In this document: positions 26,216 through 35,165 of the stretch, piece by piece
Numbering within the stretch: the first letter of the stretch is position 1
Layout of the letters: each line of letters opens with the position of its first letter
Assembly: GCA_964446685.1 (NCBI GenBank)
Contig: CAYUPO010000007.1
Location: 1 to 64,000, forward strand
Length of the DNA stretch: 64,000 nt
Direction of reading: 5' to 3'
DNA from: CAZWRN01 sp964446685
Lineage (GTDB): Bacteria > Patescibacteriota > Microgenomatia > Daviesbacterales > UBA10151
Program-made: the position numbers and the translations under genes
Notes under the pieces: generated by a model
What the model saw: only the letters and a program-made list of their open reading frames with translations
What the model was told of the DNA's origin: nothing
Database searches by the model: none

Positions 26216-27121
26216 TCAACTGGACAGCTTGTTTTTTATCTTTTGCAAAGTCCGCTTTATTGGATTTTTAGAAAGATTGGAATATTTAAACCAATATGTC
26301 AGCTCTTCTCCCTGCTCTTTCATTACATTTACAACCTCTTCATATCCCAGCTGCTTTTTTTCAAACTGAGAAGCTTCCCAGACTTTTAACATCATCACTA
26401 AATGAGAAAAAGCCTGCAGAAAAGACAGAGCCAGACCGTGCAATCCATCTTCAAACCCACGATGGGCAAAATAACGGCTCATAAATTCACTGACTGGTTT
26501 CTTGATGACATCTTTCCAGTCAAACTGATAACCATCATTTCTCATCTCCCGGGCTTGGACATCAGTATATCTATTCATCCTGGCAATAAACTGACCCACC
26601 GTTGTGTAATGATGATGATTTATCGCCCATCTTTCCTCAGCAGATAGTGTTAGACCCTGACCAGTCGTTTTTGGCTTACTATGAATTTTATTACTCCAAC
26701 TGACATAATCTTTTTTGAAAAATCGAATATTATAATCTGGCCACCATCCGGCAGCTTTCATCCATTTACCAAAAATCAGGTTTTTTCTGGGAACTTCAAC
26801 ATGTGTTACTACCCCATTCTTTTTGATAATATCTTTAAATCTTTCTTCCAAAGTGTCCGGAATCTCTTCATCAGCATCCACCACTAGGATCCATTCATGA
26901 CTTGCCTTGGAAATGGCAAAATTTCTGGCAGGCTCGACAAAACCGGTTTTTTTATGAAAAAAGACTATCGCACCAAGTTTTTTAGCAATCAGAGCGGTAT
27001 CATCTTCTGAATGCATATCACAGACTAATATTTCATCTGCCCATAAAACACTTTTTATCGCCCTTTCAATATGCGAGGCTTCATTATAGGTATTAATAAC
27101 AACCGAAATTTTTCCAGTCAT
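26216..27121 (-). CDS. GT2 glycosyltransferase, WaaE/KdtX-like
   Basis: This protein of 301 residues has SVVINTYNEASHIERA near 6-21, the acidic site VDADEEI at 81-87, and WWPDYNIRFFKKD near 145-157. A C-terminal helix-rich part follows (YFAHRGFEDGLHGLALSFLQAFSH region). It is the third member of this branch in the window, next to 7654-8514 and 22756-23562. Divergent genes start 180 bp apart (27121 and 27302), so it has its own promoter. The sugar is unknown; the family includes core-oligosaccharide glucosyl- and heptosyl-type enzymes. Confidence 0.85.
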   Translation of the reverse strand: MTGKISVVINTYNEASHIERAIKSVLWADEILVCDMHSEDDTALIAKKLGAIVFFHKKTGFVEPARNFAISKASHEWILVVDADEEIPDTLEERFKDIIKKNGVVTHVEVPRKNLIFGKWMKAAGWWPDYNIRFFKKDYVSWSNKIHSKPKTTGQGLTLSAEERWAINHHHYTTVGQFIARMNRYTDVQAREMRNDGYQFDWKDVIKKPVSEFMSRYFAHRGFEDGLHGLALSFLQAFSHLVMMLKVWEASQFEKKQLGYEEVVNVMKEQGEELTYWFKYSNLSKNPIKRTLQKIKNKLSS

Positions 27122-27301
27122 AAACTAACTATACACAAAGACTGGCCAATGAATCTACCACAAACTTTACGCTTGTGCTATCTTCTTCTAGCCTTACAAG
27201 TCTGACTATCGCCAGATAGTTTTCATCTCCATGATTACACATATGAGGGTATTACATTTGAAGAATAGAAAATAGTGTTTAAACTTAGTAAGATACTTAA
27301 G

Positions 27302-28948
27302 ATGAGTCACTTAACCCAGAAAAAAGCTTTGTTCATTATTGCTCTGATCATTATTTTACTAAGCGGTTTAATCCGCGTAGGACAAGTCATCAACTACAAC
27401 TTCCCATTTACCACTGACCAGGCCAGGGATATGTTGGATTTAAGAAATATCGTTGTTGGTATCAACCCAACACTTGTCGGTCCAACTACCTCTATTAATG
27501 GTGTATTTTTAGGCCCAGGGTATTATTATTTTAATGTAATTCCATTCTTCTTAGGACAAGGGGACCCTTCTTACCTTGTTTACTGGAATATTTTATTTTA
27601 TCTAATTGCGGCACTGGTAATACTTATAGCGCATTATAAAAAAGAAGTTTCTTTTGGCTTTTTCGGATCAATAATTTTTATAATGGCACCTGGTTTTTTT
27701 CAACCTACCCGTTATTTCTGGAATGCCAACTCAATGCCATATTTTTCATTATTTTATTTTATCTCATTAGCTTTTTTTCTTTTACAGCCAAGTGCTAAGA
27801 AAGCCTTTTTAGTTGGTCTTTTAGCGGGAGTCGGTATGCAGTTTGAAGCAGCATTTGGAGTATTATTTTTACCATTTGCGCTGCTCTCTACCGCTATTAA
27901 AAAAGCTGGTTGGCGCAACGCGGGTATTCAGTTATTAAGTTTTGGAATTACACTGATACCGCAAATTTTATTTGATCTAAAGAACAATTTTGCGATGTCA
28001 AAATTATTCATTGCCGAACTTTCCGGACATGGTACAGTTTTAGGAGAAAAACTGACATTTGTTGAGTCAGTAGTCAGTCATTTTAATAGTTTTATTTTAT
28101 TTTCCCATGGAAACCTAGCTCTGCCTTTTAATTTAGGATCTGTAATATTAATCGGATCACTCTTTTTCTTAGGATTAAAACTTTATCAAAAGAAATTAGA
28201 CCCTGTTTTAAAAATCTATACTTTAATGAGCGCAGGGTTTTTACTTTTTGCTTTCATAGTTTATCTGATCTATCTACATGACTTAAAAGATTGGTATATT
28301 TATAGTCTTCGCTTACCCTACCTTTTCATACTAACAGCTTTTTTCTCATCTGTTTACCAGCACACACTGGATTATGATAGAACTTTTTTGAGTATTAATT
28401 TTAAGAAACTAAAACATCTACCGCAAACAACAGTAATTGTAGTGATATTAATTTCGGTTTTTTTCTCTTATCTTGACCAAAAACAGTTTATTCATACTGA
28501 TGTCTCTTTTCGTTCAGATGATAAAAGTAATTTAAAAAATACAATCGAAGCTGTCGACTGGGTATACACCCATCTTGAAGGAAAAGGGTTTAAAGCCTAC
28601 AACTATATTCCTTCGGTATATGACTTCCCCTATCAATATGTTTACTGGTGGCATGGCACGAAAAAATACGGTTATCAACCTGAAACAATTAGCTACAAAG
28701 AAGGAGTACCCGAATATATTCCTCTTAATACAACTTTTCTAACTAAAACCAAGCCGCAGGAAGACAATTTAATCGCCATGATCTATGAAGATGATGGTAT
28801 GACAGACCGGATATTTGCCTGGGGCGGTGACTTTACCAAATACTGCAGGGTAACTGATATTAAATATCGTTGGGGAACAACAGCCGAGATCAGAAGGCTC
28901 TGTCAACCAGGAGAAGATTCACCCAGACTCGAACCTGCCAGAAAATAA
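27302..28948 (+). CDS. GT39-like GT-C glycosyltransferase, DQARD type
   Basis: The 548-residue protein starts at the ATG at 27302; a GTG at 27275 is in frame. The first outer loop has FTTDQARDML (acidic residues 39 and 43) instead of the usual DE pair, then LVGPTTSINGVFLGPGYYYF. This matches the protein at 42401-43909, which has GDEGRD and LIGPPTSVGNMYLGPLYYY. Together they define a GT39-like subgroup. About ten membrane segments precede a C-terminal domain of about 130 residues with FPYQYVYWWHGTKKYG and two cysteines (YCRVTD, RLCQPG). It is a lone plus-strand gene between minus-strand operons. Confidence 0.75.
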   Translation: MSHLTQKKALFIIALIIILLSGLIRVGQVINYNFPFTTDQARDMLDLRNIVVGINPTLVGPTTSINGVFLGPGYYYFNVIPFFLGQGDPSYLVYWNILFYLIAALVILIAHYKKEVSFGFFGSIIFIMAPGFFQPTRYFWNANSMPYFSLFYFISLAFFLLQPSAKKAFLVGLLAGVGMQFEAAFGVLFLPFALLSTAIKKAGWRNAGIQLLSFGITLIPQILFDLKNNFAMSKLFIAELSGHGTVLGEKLTFVESVVSHFNSFILFSHGNLALPFNLGSVILIGSLFFLGLKLYQKKLDPVLKIYTLMSAGFLLFAFIVYLIYLHDLKDWYIYSLRLPYLFILTAFFSSVYQHTLDYDRTFLSINFKKLKHLPQTTVIVVILISVFFSYLDQKQFIHTDVSFRSDDKSNLKNTIEAVDWVYTHLEGKGFKAYNYIPSVYDFPYQYVYWWHGTKKYGYQPETISYKEGVPEYIPLNTTFLTKTKPQEDNLIAMIYEDDGMTDRIFAWGGDFTKYCRVTDIKYRWGTTAEIRRLCQPGEDSPRLEPARK

Positions 28949-28981
28949 AAACCCACCAGCAATATTCAAACTGACCAATAA

Positions 28982-30355
28982 TTATTTACTAATTTTTAGG
29001 TACTTCTTAATATCTGCCACAAAAGTAGAACCGGTAATTTTTAAAAATATCAAAAAAGTATAAACATTTATACCGGATAAAATTCTGGTAACAGTATGAT
29101 CATTCCAGATTAACAATTGCCTTAAATAATCCCATGTCCGGGGGAACCACCAGCCATGATACAAATTCAACCAAAAAACACTACTCATGATCAGCCAGTA
29201 TTTCAAATACCCCGGGTAATAAATCAAACACATCAGGGAAAAAACAATACCGGCAAAGAAATATCTTTCCAACATATTAGTCATAAACAACCAGCTACCA
29301 AGTCCAACAATAGCAAAGGCAGTTAAAACATTTTTCTGATTAATTTTGACCGAAAATTTAAATGCCAGGAAGTTGACTACCAGATAAGATAACCATCCCC
29401 AAATATAAGCTGGAACAAGCAAAAAGGTCTCAAAATGCTCTTTTGGATGATCACCTATTAATATATGCCAGAAATTAAAGGAATTGGTTGAAACTCTAAA
29501 CCCTGCCTTAAAGAAAACCTTATTTTTCAGATCATAATATATAAAGTGAAGCAGATTATCATTTGTAAACAAAGCTACTGTAATTAACCCTCCAATGACT
29601 GCCAGTATAATCCCTCCGATATATTCCAAGTAATGTTTTTTTAATCTGAAATAAAGCCATAAAAAAAGTGGGATAAAGATAATTGAAGTAGGTTTTAAAC
29701 TAATAGAGATCATCAGTAAAAACGGCGCAATAAAGACATTCTTTCTTATAAGCGCCCAAACTGATACAAGCAAAAACAAAAAGCTTAACTGATCATATTG
29801 TCCCCATAAAGCCGAAATATAAAAACTAAAAGGAGAAAAAAGATATAACCCACTTATCAGCAGAGCTTTTTTTAAATCTTCTTTTATCAGCATCAAAAAT
29901 ATTACCAGACCAATCAATAAATCCCCGACAATTGCGATGAATTTGATTGACAGGAAAAAACCCAGCTTCAGATATGATTCAGTATACTGAGCATCGGTGT
30001 ACCATCTGACAAAATCAAAATACCAAAGCATATAAGTTGGAGCCAAATGCGGAACCACATAATGAGCAATATTTCTAAACAACTCCAATGAATTTAAATA
30101 GAGCCAAAAACTGGCAGCATAAACTAAATTTACTAACGGAGGCTGTGTCGGCCAGGCATATACCCAGGTGGAATTTGAATAAAATTGTTTGGTGCCATTA
30201 TTATAAATCCACTCTCCCCAATAGGCCTGTGACAGGATATCTATATGGTAAAAAAGAGGCGATAAAACAAGTCGTAAAATAAATGCCAGTAATAACATCA
30301 GCAGCAGATGAAAATAATTATTTTTAAGTAGTTTTAGAGAAAATAATTTAATCAT
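28982..30355 (-). CDS. GT-C membrane glycosyltransferase, GT87/ALG-like
   Basis: This 457-residue protein has about ten hydrophobic segments. The first-loop acidic residue is Asp39 in YHIDILSQAYWGEW; TQPPLVNLVY (70-79) and SALWGQYDQLSF (181-192) correspond to the YPPL and WGQxD motifs of the genes at 18976 and 20289. It should therefore belong to the same polyprenyl-phosphate-hexose-using group. The start overlaps the stop of the 1121-residue fusion gene as ATGA. It is the last gene of the minus-strand operon that begins near 43909 and converges with the DQARD-type gene after 33 bp. Confidence 0.75.
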   Translation of the reverse strand: MIKLFSLKLLKNNYFHLLLMLLLAFILRLVLSPLFYHIDILSQAYWGEWIYNNGTKQFYSNSTWVYAWPTQPPLVNLVYAASFWLYLNSLELFRNIAHYVVPHLAPTYMLWYFDFVRWYTDAQYTESYLKLGFFLSIKFIAIVGDLLIGLVIFLMLIKEDLKKALLISGLYLFSPFSFYISALWGQYDQLSFLFLLVSVWALIRKNVFIAPFLLMISISLKPTSIIFIPLFLWLYFRLKKHYLEYIGGIILAVIGGLITVALFTNDNLLHFIYYDLKNKVFFKAGFRVSTNSFNFWHILIGDHPKEHFETFLLVPAYIWGWLSYLVVNFLAFKFSVKINQKNVLTAFAIVGLGSWLFMTNMLERYFFAGIVFSLMCLIYYPGYLKYWLIMSSVFWLNLYHGWWFPRTWDYLRQLLIWNDHTVTRILSGINVYTFLIFLKITGSTFVADIKKYLKISK

Positions 30356-33300
30356 TTTACTTTATATATAACCACTTCATCATTTTCGAAAAGCTTTTCT
30401 ATTCCGACTTTACCTTCATCAAGTAAACCGGTTGTTTTTTTAGGAAGATAAATATAGCTGATATTATTGTCACTTAACAGTTGATGTGAATTGATTGTTC
30501 CTTTAAGTATTTCTCTGGTTGTATTAACTCTGGCTTTATAATCAATCCCTAAAATATCCAAATTAATTGAGTCAGCTAAGAATGATGGTTTGCCTGAAAA
30601 AGCACTGACATATGATGTAGAAGCATATGCAAATAATGGTTTCGGTGCAACATATTTTTTAGTCAGCTTTTCCTCAAACACTGGCGACAAAACAATTCCG
30701 TCAGGAGCACTGGCTAACTGTTTTAAGGCAACTGCTTCCTGGGTGGACAATTTAGCTGGCGGTCTTTTAGGCAGATACTGACTAAGCGTATTTAGACTAG
30801 TAGGAATTGTTAAAATAACTACTATGGCAAGTGTACTCCAGGTCAACAGTTTTGGAATTCTAGTTACAGATCCAATCACCAGTCCGGCAAAAACAGCCTG
30901 AATCATCAAAGTATAGTAAAAGAACTGAACTATATTCCATCCTGTCCCTTCCTGCAAAAACAGTAAAGCCAAAATCAGACCTAATCCACTAAGAAGCGAA
31001 AGCAATCCAAACCGCAGAAAAATTTTAGGATTTAAAAAAGCAATTGCCCGAAAACCCAGATTACCAATTATAAACAAAACAATTCCTATACCATATGCTG
31101 CGATAACTTTATACCAGACACCTGACTGCATCGTCATCAGTAATCTCACCCACCCCAATCTATCTTCTGATTCAACCATTGTCCTGACCAGCCATAATGG
31201 AGAAAATGTTATCAGCTGATTACTACCTGCGTTATTAGGCAGAAAAACCAGTAAAGAAAGCGCCAAAGTTAATCCGGCAACAACCACAAACAAAAACTGT
31301 TTTTGGAATATTTTAAAAACTGTGATTATTCCTAAAGATCCAAGCATTAAGATCCCGGCATAAGCCTTAAATTCAATCAAAACTCCCCACACCAAAACAA
31401 TTAACAGCCCTTTTTCTAAAACCTCCTTTTTCTTACTAAAATCAGTGGAATAATAAAGATATATTCCGGCAAACAAAAGCACTAGTGAAATGGCAAACGG
31501 CGGATTAAGCAAAGTTGAAACAGATTGTTGAGCCCAAAAAGTTGTTTCACCACCAAAACTACGATCCTTAAAAAACGATACTATCCAGCCAAAACTACCT
31601 CCAAAATAAACAAAAAACAAAGCCACCAACCCCGCGAGTTTTGCTCTGGCATCAGAAAAAGCCATCTTTTGTCCTAATAACAGCGTTAGATGATATACCA
31701 AAAGTCCCAGTGAGATACTAATTAGAAGCGGAAAGAATCTAAACAAGACATTCTGTGGATCAATACTAAACATTAAAACAGCTTTGGCAGCCAAAAGATC
31801 AAAGAAATAATGGTAATTCTCCAGAGGTTGACCTGAAAAAACAAAATTTTGAGGAGGCACACTTTTTGTTAAGGCATTGATCAGCTGCAGATGCCAGATA
31901 GCGTCATGACCATTTGGACCCCAATAACCAAAGCCGTAATTAAATAACAAACCATTTTTAAGCTGAGTCAACATCCAGCTTAAGGAACCAACAACAATCA
32001 AACCCCAGACAATCAGTGAGTTTTTTTCAATGTATATTTTTGGTAATTCATTTTTCCACCAAAAACCGGCAGCTACAGCAACAAGTGGAACAAGCCAAAG
32101 TAGAAAACCTAACTCAATTACAGACAATAAAAATGCCAGTAAAGTAAAAACAGCTATGCCAACAGGTAACGCTAATAACAATCTTTTAGACAAAACAAAT
32201 CCGGGTATAATCAAAAATAAAATCACAAATACTAAAAATTTAAATCCATCCAGCAGCAGCCCTGGTAAGATTTGTGACCACTCAACTTTGGATATGAAAT
32301 CTTTTTCATCCTGATTAACAATTGTATTGGTATTTTGAGAGCTCTCTACAGCATTTAAAATGGCTGTGGAAATTGTTTTAATATCATCATCTACTTTTAT
32401 GTCATTAGCTAAAAAAGAAATCTTTCTAATCAGACCGGCACCATTCTTATACTGAATATTCAATGCTTCATTTGTTTGGCTAACCTGATAATCAGTTACT
32501 TTCCCTTCATCCAACACCCATCTTGTACCAAAATTCACTTCATCAATCGCCTGATTGGCACTAAAACCAAGCTTTAAGGCCTCGCAGGCAGCTTTCAGAC
32601 ATGCTTCCTCTACTCCGTCATTAAATTGCCGCAAGTCCCTGACTATAACTCCTTCATTGTTTACAAACAGTCCCACCCGGTATTTTTCTGTTTGGTACCA
32701 AACCACTTTTCCATCACTTCCCAAAGGATCATCCGATGAAATTAATACTTTGGGAGATAATTTAGGATTAGCTAATTTATATGCCTGAGCGAAGTGCTGC
32801 ATTGTTACGACCCGGACATTTTGTGTCTGTAGATTTGCCACGTGTTCTACCTGTTTGCTGTATTCAGCACCAAATTTATTCCAGTCAAAATCATTTTCCA
32901 GTCCTACAACCACCTGAGGATACGGCAAAATCAGTTTCTTAAAATAATCAATTCCCAAATCATGCAGCAGATAGTCATTAGACTGTACAGAATAAGTGCT
33001 TTCAAAAACGCTGTTACCATATCCATTAAACGGGTCACGTCCCGCCCATTGGATTGTAGTAATTCCAATTTTTTCTCCTTCTGAAGATGCTGGCATTAAT
33101 GCGTTTCTTTTGCTTGGATAAAATGGTGAAGACCAGTATTGTCCCCAGACTTGGTAACCATCAGTTGAAAATTGGTCCGAAACATCCATATTTACTTCGA
33201 CCTGGTACTTATCATGCAGATACTGCAAAGAATTAGCATCAATCCACCAGGCACCTACAGACTTGGGGTTATTACCAAAAACCTCTTTATATCTTCCCAT

Positions 33301-33717
33301 CACGGTATCAATTAACTTAATTCTGTCATCTGGTGAATAACCGGTCACCAAAACTGATTTAGCAAAATGCCAGTTGGCACTTTGGTTGTACTGCACTCCG
33401 GCATCTGTTGTCAGAGTTGGAGTAACTTCCAAAAAAATACCTGTTTCCTGTTTTGAGTTAAGAGTTTTTAGAAATGAAACAACTTCCGGATTCTTTAATG
33501 CATCATATCTGACAAGCCAGGTCGCCTCTAAATTATTTTTATTTATCACTTCCGATTGTTTCTTAGGAGTATCCAAAATCCCATACGGATACTCCCAAAA
33601 ATCCTGTCCCCGGATTGGATTCACAATTGTAATCTGTTTTTGTTCCTGGGCAAAAACAGCTGGAACAAAACAATTTATCCCAACAAACAAGGCTAAAATA
33701 AGTAAAAATTTATGCAT
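30352..33717 (-). CDS. Secreted deacetylase/hydrolase-like domain fused to GT-C-like membrane domain
   Basis: The 1121-residue product begins with a signal peptide ending near FAQEQ (residues 1-25). Residues about 28-330 look like a beta/alpha-barrel of the polysaccharide deacetylase or glycoside hydrolase type: NLEATWLVRYDAL, GAWWIDANSLQYLHDKYQVEVNMD and QVVVGLENDFDW are the clearest pieces. Residues about 335-480 form a second extracytoplasmic part. From about residue 490 there are 13-14 membrane segments with GPNGHDAIWHL and ENYHYFFDLL, resembling GT-C or YYY-type membrane proteins. One polypeptide may trim and extend a surface glycan. The fold of the N-terminus is inference; the general architecture is clear. 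Confidence 0.7.
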   Translation of the reverse strand: MHKFLLILALFVGINCFVPAVFAQEQKQITIVNPIRGQDFWEYPYGILDTPKKQSEVINKNNLEATWLVRYDALKNPEVVSFLKTLNSKQETGIFLEVTPTLTTDAGVQYNQSANWHFAKSVLVTGYSPDDRIKLIDTVMGRYKEVFGNNPKSVGAWWIDANSLQYLHDKYQVEVNMDVSDQFSTDGYQVWGQYWSSPFYPSKRNALMPASSEGEKIGITTIQWAGRDPFNGYGNSVFESTYSVQSNDYLLHDLGIDYFKKLILPYPQVVVGLENDFDWNKFGAEYSKQVEHVANLQTQNVRVVTMQHFAQAYKLANPKLSPKVLISSDDPLGSDGKVVWYQTEKYRVGLFVNNEGVIVRDLRQFNDGVEEACLKAACEALKLGFSANQAIDEVNFGTRWVLDEGKVTDYQVSQTNEALNIQYKNGAGLIRKISFLANDIKVDDDIKTISTAILNAVESSQNTNTIVNQDEKDFISKVEWSQILPGLLLDGFKFLVFVILFLIIPGFVLSKRLLLALPVGIAVFTLLAFLLSVIELGFLLWLVPLVAVAAGFWWKNELPKIYIEKNSLIVWGLIVVGSLSWMLTQLKNGLLFNYGFGYWGPNGHDAIWHLQLINALTKSVPPQNFVFSGQPLENYHYFFDLLAAKAVLMFSIDPQNVLFRFFPLLISISLGLLVYHLTLLLGQKMAFSDARAKLAGLVALFFVYFGGSFGWIVSFFKDRSFGGETTFWAQQSVSTLLNPPFAISLVLLFAGIYLYYSTDFSKKKEVLEKGLLIVLVWGVLIEFKAYAGILMLGSLGIITVFKIFQKQFLFVVVAGLTLALSLLVFLPNNAGSNQLITFSPLWLVRTMVESEDRLGWVRLLMTMQSGVWYKVIAAYGIGIVLFIIGNLGFRAIAFLNPKIFLRFGLLSLLSGLGLILALLFLQEGTGWNIVQFFYYTLMIQAVFAGLVIGSVTRIPKLLTWSTLAIVVILTIPTSLNTLSQYLPKRPPAKLSTQEAVALKQLASAPDGIVLSPVFEEKLTKKYVAPKPLFAYASTSYVSAFSGKPSFLADSINLDILGIDYKARVNTTREILKGTINSHQLLSDNNISYIYLPKKTTGLLDEGKVGIEKLFENDEVVIYKVK

Positions 33718-35164
33718 TTCTCATTGATTTAAGATTTAATAATACTTTTTCTCTGGCCAACAAAAACATAAATAATATATAAACTAATCCACCTATAGCC
33801 ACCGTAACAAGTAGTGATACAAAATCAACCACCAGACTCTGGGCAACAAAAAAAGTAACAATAGCCATCACAAAAGACGCCAAAACGGTCTGCCAGATAT
33901 TTTCCCAAACGGCAATATTAATAGTCCTTTTAATGATCATAATTGGAATAATAGATGTAAATGCAATTAATGCTGAAGCATAGCCAACACCAATAAATCC
34001 ATAATAATAAGTTAGTACCGGCGTTATCACCCATTCCAAAGTAGTCCACATAATCATTAATTTTAAGGTAATTCCAATTTTACCGATTGCATTCAAAAAA
34101 TTGGTAAACGGTGTTGATAATGTGGCCCAAAAAGCCGTAATTGAGAATAAATAAACCATTGGCAAAGCTGGCTGCCATTTACTGGATACCACATGAGCAA
34201 CCAGACTCGGTACTATCGCTATCAGTCCAAAAAGCATCGGATAAAGCATTAGACCGGTTAAAAAAACCGTTCTTTCCAGAGTTCTTTTTAAAGCCTCTTT
34301 ATCATCCTGTAAGCGGGAAAAGGCCGGAAAAGAAATCCTGGTCATAATATTCATGACTTCAAGCGCCATAAAAGCCATTGATTGTCCCCAGGTAATGTAA
34401 CCCACCCCCAATGTGCCAACCATTCTGGCAATAACTAAAGGAACCAATCGGTCTTTTAATAATGCCAACAGAGAATTAGCCTGAAAAGGTAATCCGAAAT
34501 TGATTAATGATCTGGCCGACTCTTTGGAAAAACCCAGACTTATATTCCAGGGAGACACTAAATAAATAATGGCAACACCAATAATTCCTCTCGCTAAAAC
34601 TCCCCAGGCAAAAGCTGAAACTCCTGCTCCGTTAAAGCTTAACCAAACTAAAATACTGTTAAAAACAGCAGTTTCAGCTATTTCAACCCAGACTAATTTG
34701 CCAAAGTTAAGTTCTCTTTCCAATAAAACAGAGGGAATGACTTTTAACGAAGATAAAAAAAACCCTGCAGCTAAAGCCCGAATCAACCACATTCCATGAT
34801 TATCTAATTGATAAAACTGAGCCAGTTGGGGAGCAAAAATAATGAGTACTGTTGAAATAATTAGTGCTAAAATCTGTTGAATTGTAAAGGTGGTTTTTAA
34901 ATCATTTTGATGAATTTCTTTTTTCTGTATTAAAGCTGCTGCCAGTCCGATATCCGAAAAATAAGTAAAAAAAGCTAAAATAGAATTTGCTACATTAAAA
35001 ATCCCAATTGTCGAAACAGGTAAAATCCTAGCTAATACAATGTTAATCGTGACAAAATTAATTGCCAAAAGTGCTGCCTTACGAAAAGTTAATGTTAAAA
35101 ACCCGGAAAAAAGTTTTTTATTCACATAGGCTAAAGAAGTTTTATTATTTTCCTGAGTCTCCAT
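33710..35164 (-). CDS. Lipopolysaccharide/oligosaccharide flippase, WzxC-like
   Basis: This protein has 484 residues and about 14 hydrophobic segments. The N-terminal region (FRKAALLAINFVTINIVLARIL, read as two halves) and later FSDIGLAAALIQ, PSVLLERELNFGKL and FGLPFQANSLLALLKDRL match the Polysacc_synt_3 branch of the MOP exporters. These move lipid-linked repeat units to the outer face. It differs clearly from the flippase at 4136-5395, so two glycans may be exported separately. It overlaps the downstream fusion gene by 8 bp and follows a PTPS-related gene by 1 bp. Confidence 0.9.
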   Translation of the reverse strand: METQENNKTSLAYVNKKLFSGFLTLTFRKAALLAINFVTINIVLARILPVSTIGIFNVANSILAFFTYFSDIGLAAALIQKKEIHQNDLKTTFTIQQILALIISTVLIIFAPQLAQFYQLDNHGMWLIRALAAGFFLSSLKVIPSVLLERELNFGKLVWVEIAETAVFNSILVWLSFNGAGVSAFAWGVLARGIIGVAIIYLVSPWNISLGFSKESARSLINFGLPFQANSLLALLKDRLVPLVIARMVGTLGVGYITWGQSMAFMALEVMNIMTRISFPAFSRLQDDKEALKRTLERTVFLTGLMLYPMLFGLIAIVPSLVAHVVSSKWQPALPMVYLFSITAFWATLSTPFTNFLNAIGKIGITLKLMIMWTTLEWVITPVLTYYYGFIGVGYASALIAFTSIIPIMIIKRTINIAVWENIWQTVLASFVMAIVTFFVAQSLVVDFVSLLVTVAIGGLVYILFMFLLAREKVLLNLKSMRNA

Positions 35165-35165
35165 A

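Noticed and set aside
32030..32314. Plus-strand frame of 94 codons opposite the 1121-residue fusion gene
   Set aside because: It is antisense to a well-supported coding region, with low-complexity Asn/Ser/Lys composition.
33374..33727. Plus-strand frame of 117 codons antisense to the start of the fusion gene
   Set aside because: The opposite strand carries a signal peptide and an ordered domain; this frame shows neither a family nor a start site.
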